From Kitasatospora terrestris (GTDB lineage Bacteria > Actinomycetota > Actinomycetes > Streptomycetales > Streptomycetaceae): a DNA stretch of 64,000 bases. The DNA lies in assembly GCF_039542905.1 (NCBI RefSeq), contig NZ_BAABIS010000001.1:2542001-2606000 (forward strand), written 5' to 3'. Below the pieces are notes generated by a model. It searched no databases, had not been told where the DNA came from, and saw nothing but the letters and a program-made list of their open reading frames with translations. Shown one piece after another: positions 18,467 through 25,670 of this stretch. Position numbers and translations under genes: made by a program. Every line of letters starts with the position of its first letter. Positions within the stretch are counted from its first letter, which is position 1.

Positions 18467-18554
18467 TGTCCTGTGCCACCGATCCTTGACCGATTGCCAC
18501 CGAAGTTGGACCAGTGCACGGTTCGTGCCATCGAACCTTGACCGCACTGGTCAG
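18467..18554 (+). repeat. left terminal inverted repeat of the cassette
   Basis: It begins TGTCCTGTGCCACCGATCC. Sub-repeats TGCCACCGATCCTTGACCG, TGCCACCGAAGTTGGACCA and TGCCATCGAACCTTGACCG lie in tandem with short spacers. Its mate is at 18994-19081. Confidence 0.85.
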
Positions 18555-18574
18555 ACGACTCCGGGCTTCGCGGC

Positions 18575-18949
18575 TTACTCCGTGCCGCTGGCCGATTCGG
18601 GTGCTTCGTCGTTGGAGGAGCTGAACTGCTCGCCGATGTTGTTCCACATGAAGGCGTCCGGCCAGCCCGGCTTCCCGGTAGCCCAGCCGAGCAGCGCCGT
18701 GAGGACCTTCTCCTGGGACACAGTCATGGTCTGGAAGTGCTGCTCGGCCGAGCCTTCCCGGTATTCGAGCTGGTAGGTGTTGTTCTCGCGTAGCAGCACC
18801 TGGATGTACCAGTCGCCGGGTCGTTCGCCATCCACCCGCTCCACGACCATGTGGGCGTTGTCCCGCCGCAGGTTGGCCAGCATCGTTCCGATGGCGGGCT
18901 TGGTGGCGCGCTTCACCACGTGGCCACGCGCGTTCGTCGCAATCAGCAT
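18575..18949 (-). CDS. passenger protein of the cassette, 124 aa, unknown function
   Basis: This soluble 124-residue protein begins MLIATNARGHVVKRATKPAIG. It continues LRRDNAHMVVERVDGERPGD, WYIQVLLRENNTYQLEYREG, SAEQHFQTMTVSQEKVLTAL, LGWATGKPGW and a Ser/Glu-rich tail. It resembles a family of Streptomyces proteins of about 120 residues that I associate loosely with Imm1-like immunity proteins (acidic, single beta-rich domain, QLEYR motif), but this is not established. The ribosome site is weak. It is the only gene between the two 88-bp inverted repeats. Its G+C is lower than its neighbours', which fits acquisition by transfer. Confidence 0.7.
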   Translation of the reverse strand: MLIATNARGHVVKRATKPAIGTMLANLRRDNAHMVVERVDGERPGDWYIQVLLRENNTYQLEYREGSAEQHFQTMTVSQEKVLTALLGWATGKPGWPDAFMWNNIGEQFSSSNDEAPESASGTE

Positions 18950-18993
18950 GGCCAGATCATCCAGCAGGAGGCTGACACCGCCGCCGTGAGGCC

Positions 18994-19081
18994 CTGACCA
19001 GGTCGGTCAAAGTTCGATGGCATGAACCGTCCAGTGGTCCAACTTCGATGGCAATCGGTCAAGGATCGGTGGCACAGGACA
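18994..19081 (-). repeat. right terminal inverted repeat of the cassette
   Basis: The reverse complement of this segment matches 18467-18554 with seven substitutions and no gap. The outermost 33 bases are identical. Confidence 0.85.
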
Positions 19082-19602
19082 CTGACGACCTGTCTCACCC
19101 AAGTCGCGTCGCGCCTCTGCGAAGGTCGGCTCACGCCAGTTCGTCTCACCGAGGGTGGCCCAGAACGTGTGTCTGCCCGCGCTGCACGATCACCAGAGCC
19201 AGGGGGCAACGTCCATCCGGTCACCGCACGCCGCGCCGCCGACGGGCTCACCACAACCGGCTGGCGGCCTTGCTGCGGTTCCCCGGCGCCGGCATCAGCC
19301 ACAGCACGCAACCCGCTCGCTGACTCCGGCCGGGCCCGTCCAGCACGGCATCAGCAACCGGTCCGGCACGGATCCTGATCCGACGTCACTCCTGGTAGAG
19401 GGCCTGCCCGGCGGGCGGCAGCTCGGTGAGAGGCGGCTACCCCGCGAGGTTTCCTGCGGATCGGGAAGGGGGCCATGAGCCCATGGAGGAGCAGCACCGC
19501 GGCGTCTCGACGCAGTCGGGCTGTGCTGCCGGGCACACCCGGTGACCGGACCTTCGAAAGGGAACTTGTACGTGAACACCAACCTGCCGGCTCCCGGTGG
19601 CC
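19082..19602. other. 521-bp region downstream of the cassette without a clear gene
   Basis: Open frames here lack a start with a ribosome site or any recognisable motif. Base composition is somewhat lower in G+C than in the core genes. It may be the remains of an insertion or the promoter region of the 19603-20858 unit. Confidence 0.4.
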
Positions 19603-19758
19603 ATGGCGCGGGCGGCGGCCCCCCAACTGCTCGTGCTGCTCCTGGCGGCGGTCGCCGCCGTTGCTGCCGCGCAGAGCCAGGCGTGGGAGAGCGCTGTGGG
19701 AACCGCTGTCACCCTGTACTCCGTATTGACCGTCGGCGGCCAGGACCGGAGGAACTGA
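19603..19758 (+). CDS. small hydrophobic protein (51 aa), hypothetical
   Basis: A short frame encodes MARAAAPQLLVLLLAAVAAV followed by AAAQSQAWESAVGTAVTLYS and VLTVGGQDRRN. One strong hydrophobic helix or uncleaved signal sequence (about 8-24) and a second weaker one (about 30-46) are visible. An in-frame GTG lies 6 bp upstream. The stop is 2 bp before the next start codon, and the GGAGG of the next gene is inside this frame, so the two are probably translationally coupled. It may be a membrane partner of the downstream protein. No family is recognised. Confidence 0.5.
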   Translation: MARAAAPQLLVLLLAAVAAVAAAQSQAWESAVGTAVTLYSVLTVGGQDRRN

Positions 19759-19760
19759 CG

Positions 19761-20858
19761 ATGCCCCGCACAAAGCCATCCCGCGCCCACCTCGCCCTGG
19801 TCCAGGCCATCGCGGAGTACGGGATCACCGCCACCGTGACGCAGGTGGAACGCTGGCAGCAGCAGGGCTTGATGCCCAAGACTTCGACCTGGTTCGAGTG
19901 CAGCAGTTCAAGGGTCGATCCCGAATACCTGCGGCGGGCCCTGTACCTAGCCCAGACCGCGAGAGCAGGTCGCAGCATCGGGTGGGTCGGATGGCTCTTC
20001 TGGGCCATCGACGACACCCCCGCCAGCGCCCGGCGGCTGCGAACGGCTGTGGTCGCTTCGCTGAAGCGGCCACTGAAGCGGGCGGGCATCACGGAGTTGC
20101 CCGCTGGGACGTCCGACCGGGCGTTCCAAGCCCGGCGCGATGCCGCCGCGAGGATGACGCCGAACCGTCGCGCATCTCGGCGCGACCTGGATCAGATGCT
20201 GCGCGACCGCTTCACCGAAGCCGGGATCACCCTGCCGCCCGAATCGCCGGACACTCTCCCGAACGTGCACCACTGGGCCTTGGTGGAATCCGGTGCCCGG
20301 CTGCTGCTCGGCGGCGCCGAGGACCTGGGGACCGAGGACCTGCTGGAGGCACTGGAACAGGCCATGCCGGAGCACACCGGGGCGATTGAGCGACTGCGCG
20401 AGGTGCACCGGCAGGGCGAACTCGCCGGTGTCGACCTGATGGCAGAGTCGCCGTGGGGTCGGGGGATTGCCGCCATGGTGCGCACCGTCGCGACGGCCGG
20501 CGACCGGGAGCTGTGCCATGCCGTGCACACCTGCGCGCGAGCGGTTTCCGTCCTTCAGTCGCTGTTGCAGCGAGCAGCCCAGGGCGAGCCTGAGTTTGCC
20601 GTTCTTCTGGCCCTGGATGCGATGTGGAGACGGTGGGCCACCGATGGCGGCATCGTGCCAGAAGGGGCGCCCGGCCTCGCCGCGATCGCCCTCCACACGT
20701 ACCAGTACCTTGCAGACCCCGACTGGGCGGCGGAACTGGACCGCTACCTCGGCATCATGTTGATCCTGTACGTCCTCCCGCCCGACTCGTCCGAGGACTC
20801 CTGCCATGTGACGGCGGAGTGGGCTCGGTTCGCGGGGCACGCTTCCGCAAAGCCGTAG
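19761..20858 (+). CDS. unrecognised 365-aa protein, possible N-terminal helix-turn-helix
   Basis: The ATG at 19761 has a GGAGG 8 bp upstream. The first 40 residues (AHLALVQAIAEYGITATVTQ, VERWQQQGLMPK) resemble a MerR/Xre-like helix-turn-helix followed by a wing. A basic helical region RRLRTAVVASLKRPLKRAG comes next. The rest is helical and Ala/Leu-rich (ALVESGARLLLGGAEDLG, ELCHAVHTCARAVSVLQSLL, LALDAMWRRW), with no catalytic motif that I can name. A DNA-binding regulator is a guess. It sits in the accessory stretch beside the inverted-repeat cassette and is followed by a long hairpin. Confidence 0.6.
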   Translation: MPRTKPSRAHLALVQAIAEYGITATVTQVERWQQQGLMPKTSTWFECSSSRVDPEYLRRALYLAQTARAGRSIGWVGWLFWAIDDTPASARRLRTAVVASLKRPLKRAGITELPAGTSDRAFQARRDAAARMTPNRRASRRDLDQMLRDRFTEAGITLPPESPDTLPNVHHWALVESGARLLLGGAEDLGTEDLLEALEQAMPEHTGAIERLREVHRQGELAGVDLMAESPWGRGIAAMVRTVATAGDRELCHAVHTCARAVSVLQSLLQRAAQGEPEFAVLLALDAMWRRWATDGGIVPEGAPGLAAIALHTYQYLADPDWAAELDRYLGIMLILYVLPPDSSEDSCHVTAEWARFAGHASAKP

Positions 20859-21425
20859 GCGCGCTTGCGTATGCGGGAACCTGCCCTTTGCGTATGCGGG
20901 GCGCCCTTTGCGGGTGCTTGCGGGCGCCGCCCCGCATCCGCAAAGGGAGAGTGCCGAGTGCTGCGGACGGTGCAGCTGCGATCCGCGCGCACCGCGGAGC
21001 TCCGGCCGCCGGAGCTCCGGCTCCCGCCTCGCACCTTGCGGGGCGGCCCGTCTCCGGCCCGCGCGCAGCACGGCGGGGTGGGGGGGTCACCGCAGGAGGT
21101 GCCGCTCCCGGGCGCCGGTAAGCCGGTGCCCGACGGCGACTCGGTCCGTTGGTGCTCGGCGAAGTGCCCGCGCGGGCCGGGTCGGCCATGCCGGGTGCCG
21201 GGGGGTCGTATCAAGGGATCCGAGCGGCCCGGGGTCGGGCACCAAGGAATGCGGCCCCGCCGGGACGCCCGTCAAGGTGTGCGCCCGCAGCTTGGGGAGC
21301 CATCAAGGCGTCGCCGGCACCCGCAGGCCCGGAGTCGGCGGCTCACCTTGATACCGCCGTTCGGGAGGGGGTCCGTACGGCGCCTGCCGCGCCGGGACCG
21401 GCCCGCCCCGGCCGCCGGGCTGTCG
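20859..21425. other. 567-bp intergenic region with a long imperfect hairpin
   Basis: A direct repeat TTGCGTATGCGGG occurs at 20865-20877 and 20888-20900. The second copy is part of a hairpin whose left arm (20884-20905, beginning CCCTTTGCGTATGCGGGG) pairs with the right arm (20923-20947, ending CCGCATCCGCAAAGGG) apart from one mismatch and a small bulge. This may terminate the 19761-20858 gene. The remaining sequence has several ATCAAGG/CCTTGAT words but no gene. Confidence 0.5.
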
Positions 21426-21824
21426 TCAGCGAGCGAACTTCTCGATGGCCGCCGGCGTGACAGGGGTGAAGAAGTTGACGAGGTTGCCGTCCGGGTCACG
21501 GAGCAGGAGCGACCGGTTGCCCCAGGGCATCGTGGTGGGCTCGGTCACGAAGTCGGCGACGGAATCGCCCAGGTCCCGGTACACCCCGTCCACGTCGGGG
21601 ACGAGGAACTCGATGATCACCGTGTTGTTGTCGGCCGGACGGGCGCAGCCGGGCGCGAACAGCGCCACGGTGCGGGTGCTGCCGATCGCGAGGGTTCCGC
21701 CGGCGGTCCGGAGTTCGGCGAAGTCCTCGGTGGACCAGTTCGCCCGCGCTCCGGTGGCTCGCTCGTAGAAGTCCACGAGGCGTGCGACGTCGTCGGTGAT
21801 GATCCGGATCGAAACGAAGTCCAT
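21426..21824 (-). CDS. VOC (glyoxalase/bleomycin resistance) family protein
   Basis: This 132-residue protein has the paired beta-alpha-beta-beta-beta units of the vicinal oxygen chelate fold: VSIRIITDDVARLVDFYERA, then NTVIIEFLVPDVDGVYRDLG, then the C-terminal LLLRDPDGNLVNFFTP. The RDPDGN turn and terminal aromatic pair are the standard VOC ending. Members range from glyoxalases and dioxygenases to drug-binding resistance proteins; the substrate cannot be told. It is divergent from a WYL regulator with a shared symmetric operator, so it is probably that regulator's target. Confidence 0.87.
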   Translation of the reverse strand: MDFVSIRIITDDVARLVDFYERATGARANWSTEDFAELRTAGGTLAIGSTRTVALFAPGCARPADNNTVIIEFLVPDVDGVYRDLGDSVADFVTEPTTMPWGNRSLLLRDPDGNLVNFFTPVTPAAIEKFAR

Positions 21825-21876
21825 GGTGCTCTCCTCAGGTCGGTGGAAGCCGTTGCACCTCGGACGCTAGAGGAAA

Positions 21877-21899
21877 TACTGGACAGAATCGGTCCGGTA
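21877..21899. promoter_or_regulatory. operator between VOC gene and WYL regulator
   Basis: TACTGGAC (21877-21884) and GTCCGGTA (21892-21899) form an inverted repeat TACnGGAC-N7-GTCCnGTA centred in the 95-bp divergent promoter region. It starts about 20 bp before the WYL regulator's ATG. It probably binds that regulator. Confidence 0.6.
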
Positions 21900-21919
21900 T
21901 CAGGGCTAGGCTTGCAGGC

Positions 21920-22909
21920 ATGGCTCGACCTACCAGTCGCGTGCTCACCCTTCTGGAACTCCTGCAGTCGGGCGGCATCAGAACGGTGGCGGAACTCGCC
22001 GACCGGCTCGGCGTCGACGGGCGCACCGTGCGGCGGTACGTGGACCACCTGGTCGACCTCGACATCCCCGTCGAGGCGGTCCGTGGCCGCTACGGCGGAT
22101 ACCGGCTCGCCCCCGGCTACCGCTTGCCCCCGCTCATGCTCAACGACGACGAGGCGCTCGCCGTGCTGCTCGGCCTCGTCGCCGGCCGCAGGACGGGGTT
22201 GCTGACGGCGGCCGAAACCGCGGGCGAGACGGCGGCGGCCAAGATCCGCCGGGCGCTGCCCGAACGTCTGGCGCGTCGCCTCGAGGCCGTCATGGAATCA
22301 CTCGCCTTCACGGCTGCGCCCGGCGAGTCGGCCACCCCGGAGACGGGGGTTCTGCTCGCTGTCGCCGATGCGGTGCGCCATCGCCGCCCGATCTCGATCA
22401 GGTACACCACCCGAGACGGCCGACGGAGCGAACGCACTCTGCACCCGTACGGCATCGTCACCCATGAGGGCCGGTGGTACGTCACGGGCACCGATCCCGG
22501 GGTCGGCCAGGACCGGACTTTCCGGCTCGATCGCATCGCTGACGCGAGGACCCTGCCGGGCTCGTTCGAGCCGCCCGCCGGGCTCGATCCGGCACACCGC
22601 GTCCTGTCAGGGCTCGCCCAGGCCGCCTACCGGCACGAAGTGACGCTGCGGATCCACGGGACGGTCGAACAGATCCGCGCCCGACTGCCCGCCAGCGTCG
22701 CGAGCGTGACGGAGCCCGCCCCCGCGGAAGACACGGATCCGAACGCCGAGCGTTGGCTCCACGTCGAGCTGAGAGCGGAGCGGCTCGACTGGTTGCCTCC
22801 TGTACTCGCCTCGCTCGACCGGCCGTTCGTCATCGAGCAACCGGACGAGCTCCGAGACCTCGTCATCGCGCTCGCCGACCGGCTCGCAGCCTCTGCCCAC
22901 CAAGCCTGA
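21920..22909 (+). CDS. WYL-domain transcriptional regulator (DeoR-type HTH)
   Basis: This 329-residue ligand-responsive regulator has a DeoR-like winged helix at about 5-60 (ELLQSGGIRTVAELADRLGV, DGRTVRRYVDHLVDLDIPVE) and then the RGRYGGYRLAPGYRLPPLML hinge. A WYL domain follows at about 145-215 with PISIRYTTRDGRRSERTLHP, YGIVTHEGRWYVTGTD and FRLDRIADA. A C-terminal WCX domain ends at LADRLAAS. WYL domains sense nucleotides or other small ligands. The gene is divergent from the VOC gene; a symmetric site between them suggests joint control. Confidence 0.88.
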   Translation: MARPTSRVLTLLELLQSGGIRTVAELADRLGVDGRTVRRYVDHLVDLDIPVEAVRGRYGGYRLAPGYRLPPLMLNDDEALAVLLGLVAGRRTGLLTAAETAGETAAAKIRRALPERLARRLEAVMESLAFTAAPGESATPETGVLLAVADAVRHRRPISIRYTTRDGRRSERTLHPYGIVTHEGRWYVTGTDPGVGQDRTFRLDRIADARTLPGSFEPPAGLDPAHRVLSGLAQAAYRHEVTLRIHGTVEQIRARLPASVASVTEPAPAEDTDPNAERWLHVELRAERLDWLPPVLASLDRPFVIEQPDELRDLVIALADRLAASAHQA

Positions 22910-23322
22910 CGTCGCTGCCTCCTTCGGGAATCCCAGCCGCGGATCCCGAACACCCTGCCTTCGGTCTGCACGCATCGGGGGCCGGCACCAGGGACGGACC
23001 AGAACGTGCGAGACCAGAGACCGGCGTCCCGACCGGCCCCGCGGAGGGCCGCACGGGGACCTGGGGACTTGGGGATCGCGGAGATCGTGGAGATCGCGGA
23101 GGGCCGTACGGGGGCCTGGGGACCTGGAGATCGCGGAGATCGCGGTGGTTCGGGGCAGCGGTCCCGCAGCCCGGGGGAGTCCGCCGCCGCGTGCGCCGCC
23201 GCCCCGTTCGACACGGCGTGTGCGAGACGGGCGTGTGCTCGTTGCGTGCGACGCGGTTGCGTGCGACGTGGTTGCGTGCGACGTGGTCGGACCTTGACGG
23301 GCCCGTCCGGCGGTGGACCGAC
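22910..23322. other. repeat-rich intergenic region upstream of the MerR gene
   Basis: Two imperfect copies of a roughly 50-bp block built on GAGGGCCGnACGGGG and GGAGATCGCG start near 23044 and 23098. A 15-bp triplet repeat follows at 23241-23285. Frames through these repeats encode low-complexity shadows only. No gene is seen. Confidence 0.6.
23241..23285. repeat. 15-bp tandem repeat, three copies
   Basis: GTTGCGTGCGACGTG is repeated at 23241, 23256 and 23271; the first copy has one substitution. The array ends 38 bp before the -35 element of the MerR-type promoter. Confidence 0.88.
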
Positions 23323-23353
23323 TTGAAGCTGCCGCAGCGGCAGCCCCTACCGT
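23323..23353 (+). promoter_or_regulatory. MerR-type promoter with 19-bp spacer and internal dyad
   Basis: A -35-like TTGAAG (23323-23328) and a -10-like TACCGT (23348-23353) are 19 bp apart, the elongated spacing of MerR-activated promoters. The spacer is almost filled by the dyad GCTGCCGC-A-GCGGCAGC (23328-23344). This is where a MerR protein binds to untwist the promoter. It reads toward the MerR gene at 23428, implying autoactivation. Confidence 0.8.
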
Positions 23354-23427
23354 CCTGACCAGGGCCGGAGACCTCCGGCCCGAGAACGCGATCGCGAGGG
23401 AGCGGCCATGGCGAAGGAGTCGGCGTG

Positions 23428-24213
23428 ATGAGGGAGGCCGCGACCGGCCCGGGCCAGTGGCCGACCGCGGAGGTCGCCAGGATGGCGGGGATCACCGCCC
23501 GCACCCTGCGGCACTACGACCGGATCGGCCTGCTGCCACCCGCACGGGTCGCCCCCAACGGCTACCGCTACTACGGCGAGCAGCAGCTCCTGCGCCTCCA
23601 GCAGATCCTCGTGCTGCGGGCGCTGGGCGTCGGGCTCCCCGAGATCGGCCGGATCCTCACCGACCAGGTCGACGAACTGGCCGCGCTCCGCGGCCACCAC
23701 CGCCGACTACTCGCCGAACGGGACCGGCTCGACGCGCTCGCCGCCACCGTCGCCCGAACGATCGCCGAACTGGACCGCTCCAGGAAGGACGGCACCCCCA
23801 TGACCATGATCAACCGCCCGGAGAACCTCTTCGAGGGCGTGCAGCCCGCCGTGTACCGCGCAAGCCTGAGCGACTTCCCCGAACTGGCCGAGGCAGTCGA
23901 GCAGCGGACCGCCGCGATGGACCCGGCCGAGGTCGAGGCCGGTCAGCGCGAGCGCACCGCCCTGATGATCCGGCTCGCCGAACACCTCGCCGCCGGCTCC
24001 CCCGCCGACGCCGACGGCGTCCAGGCCGAGATCGACGGCCAGTACCGCTCACTGGCCGCGCTGCGTGCCGTCGGCGCCGAGGAGTTCCGCGCCATCGGGC
24101 GTTCCTGCGTCGACAACGAGCAGTGGCGCGCCGCGTACGAATCCATCGCCCCCGGGCTCGCCGCCTACCAGCGCGACGCCATCGAGGCGTACGCGTCGCA
24201 GCGGCTCACCTGA
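23428..24213 (+). CDS. MerR family regulator with TipAS-like antibiotic-recognition domain
   Basis: This 261-residue regulator is in the TipAL mould. An N-terminal MerR helix-turn-helix (EVARMAGITARTLRHYDRIG, then ARVAPNGYRYYGEQQLLRLQ) is followed by a long coiled-coil helix (about 75-130). The C-terminal domain (about 135-261) includes VYRASLSDFPELAEAVEQRT, GQYRSLAALRAVGAEEFRAI and AAYESIAPGLAAYQRDAIEA, resembling the thiopeptide-binding TipAS fold. The ATG at 23428 is 8 bp from AAGGAG; a GTG 3 bp earlier is possible. A six-codon frame MAKESA (23408-23428) overlaps the start and ribosome site. The upstream promoter has the 19-bp MerR spacer. Confidence 0.88.
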   Translation: MREAATGPGQWPTAEVARMAGITARTLRHYDRIGLLPPARVAPNGYRYYGEQQLLRLQQILVLRALGVGLPEIGRILTDQVDELAALRGHHRRLLAERDRLDALAATVARTIAELDRSRKDGTPMTMINRPENLFEGVQPAVYRASLSDFPELAEAVEQRTAAMDPAEVEAGQRERTALMIRLAEHLAAGSPADADGVQAEIDGQYRSLAALRAVGAEEFRAIGRSCVDNEQWRAAYESIAPGLAAYQRDAIEAYASQRLT

Positions 24214-24262
24214 TCCGGCCGGCCCCGGATCGGGGACGAGGTCCGCTGACCGCCGGCTCCGG

Positions 24263-24958
24263 TCAGCGGAAGGGGACCCGCTGGGGCTTCAGCAACTCGC
24301 TCGGCTGGACGATCACGTAGCCGGAGCCGGTGAACGCCAGCTCCCAGCCCTCGGTCGCGGTGCCCCGGCGGCGCCACGCCTCGGTGTTGCTGCTCTGCGC
24401 CTGGAGCTGCACCTCCAGCCCGGACGACCAGCCGACCACCGCGTCCGCGTCGCCGTAGACGTACTCGCCGGGGCGGACCGGCAGCACCAGCGGCCGGTCG
24501 GAGGTCATCAGCACCAGGGTGCCCGTCCCGGAGAACTCCAGGCTGCGGTTGCCCACCCCGGTGATCAGCTCGCCGTTCTCGATGCTGACGGTGCGCCAGC
24601 CGAGCTCGTTGTCCAGGGCCAGCACGTAGCTGCTGGTCACGGTCAGCTTCTCGTCGGCCAGCGGCAGGATGTGCAGGTGCTGGGCCAGGTTCGCCAGGTA
24701 GACCGTGCCGGTGCCGGAGCAGCGCATCAGGTCCAGGACGTCCGGGGCCTGCCGCTGGCCGCGGTTGTTGCGGTTGCCGCGGCTGCCGGACGGGCCCCAG
24801 CCGACGAAGGAGACCTTGCCGACGTGGGCGACCATCGCACCGCTGCGGGCCAGCACGTCCTTGCCGCCGTCCAGCAGGACCCGCAGCAGCTGCGGGTTCT
24901 GCAGGGCGAAGCGCTCGGTGTCGGCGACGGCCGTGTGGTCGAGAAGGGTGCTCTGCAC
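24263..24958 (-). CDS. AIM24 family protein (third gene of operon)
   Basis: This 231-residue, all-beta protein is of the AIM24/TRAP-like family. It has the repeating pattern of RFALQNPQLLRVLLDGGKDV, ARSGAMVAHVGKVSFVGWG, GTGTVYLANLAQHLHILPLA, VSIENGELITG, FSGTGTLVLMT and a C-terminal FTGSGYVIVQPSELL. The segment SGSRGNRNNRGQRQAPD interrupts the first sheet. The GTG at 24958 follows GAGGAG by about 9 bp. The founding member is a yeast mitochondrial inner-membrane organisation protein; bacterial members have no firm function. It is the last of three consecutive AIM24 genes, 11 bp after the second. Confidence 0.85.
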   Translation of the reverse strand: MQSTLLDHTAVADTERFALQNPQLLRVLLDGGKDVLARSGAMVAHVGKVSFVGWGPSGSRGNRNNRGQRQAPDVLDLMRCSGTGTVYLANLAQHLHILPLADEKLTVTSSYVLALDNELGWRTVSIENGELITGVGNRSLEFSGTGTLVLMTSDRPLVLPVRPGEYVYGDADAVVGWSSGLEVQLQAQSSNTEAWRRRGTATEGWELAFTGSGYVIVQPSELLKPQRVPFR

Positions 24959-24969
24959 GGAACGGCTCC

Positions 24970-25662
24970 TCAGCCTCGGATCTTCAGACGGTCGGAGGTG
25001 TCCTCGCTGGGTTGGACCACCACGAAGCCGGCACCCCGGAAGCCGAGCTGCACCGCCTCGCCACTGCCGCGGCCGACCAGGGCGCCGACCTTCATGCTGC
25101 GGCGCGCCTTGACCTCCAGCCCGGTGGTCCAGGCAACCAGCGCGTCCGGGTCGACGAAGGTCTCGGCCTCCGCGCAGTCCAGCACCACCGGCACGCCGCG
25201 GGAGGTGACGGACACCCAGCCGGAGCCCCGGACCGTGACGTTGTACAGACCGGTCCCGGCGAGCATCGCCGGGCCCTTCACCTTCTCCACCGCGCACTGC
25301 AGCGTGGCGTCCATCGCCAGCAGGTGCGAACCGTTGATCGACAGCGCCTCGTCGGCGAGCTGCAGGTTCAACACGTCCGCCCCCATGTCGGCGAGGTACA
25401 GCGCGCCGTCACCGGCCCAGCGCAGCAGCGGCGTGCGCTCGCCCGAGGCCCACTCGCCGAGCGCCCGCCGGAAGGTCTGCGACACCGGCTCGTACCGCAG
25501 GTAGCCGTCGTACGCGATCATCGCGCCGGGCTTGGCGTAGACGTCCTGGCCCTCCGCCAGCTGCACGCGGCACATCGCCGCGCCGTGGTTGGCCATCCGG
25601 GCCCCGGTCGGCGCCGCCTGGTACTGCTCCAGTCCGCCGCCCGCGAGGTACTGCGCCTGCAT
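24970..25662 (-). CDS. AIM24 family protein (second gene of operon)
   Basis: This 230-residue AIM24-type beta protein has CRVQLAEGQDVYAKPGAMIA, DGALYLADMGADVLNLQLA, VSVTSRGVPVVLDC, DALVAWTTGLEVKARRSM and GFRGAGFVVVQPSE at the expected places. It is homologous to its two neighbours, each ending in the VQPxE motif. AAGGAGA precedes the ATG at 25662. It starts 8 bp after the TerD-AIM24 gene and 11 bp before the third AIM24 gene, so one transcript is likely. No signal peptide or membrane helix is visible. Confidence 0.86.
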   Translation of the reverse strand: MQAQYLAGGGLEQYQAAPTGARMANHGAAMCRVQLAEGQDVYAKPGAMIAYDGYLRYEPVSQTFRRALGEWASGERTPLLRWAGDGALYLADMGADVLNLQLADEALSINGSHLLAMDATLQCAVEKVKGPAMLAGTGLYNVTVRGSGWVSVTSRGVPVVLDCAEAETFVDPDALVAWTTGLEVKARRSMKVGALVGRGSGEAVQLGFRGAGFVVVQPSEDTSDRLKIRG

Positions 25663-25670
25663 GGCTCTCC

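Larger units (their letters stand above)
18467..19081. mobile_element. 615-bp MITE-like cassette bounded by 88-bp inverted repeats
   Basis: The two ends are 88-bp inverted copies (18467-18554 and 18994-19081) that match at 81 of 88 positions without gaps. The 439 bp between them hold a single 124-aa gene and no transposase. Each end contains three related 19-bp sub-repeats of the type TGCCATCGAAC-TTGACCG, as in transposase-binding arrays of some insertion sequences. I found no target-site duplication at the outer ends. It is best read as a non-autonomous element or IS derivative carrying a passenger gene. Confidence 0.72.

Noticed and set aside
18456..19092. Target-site duplication around the 88-bp inverted repeats
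   Set aside because: The outer flanks (ATCCGTCC and CTGACGAC) share no direct repeat at the obvious boundaries.
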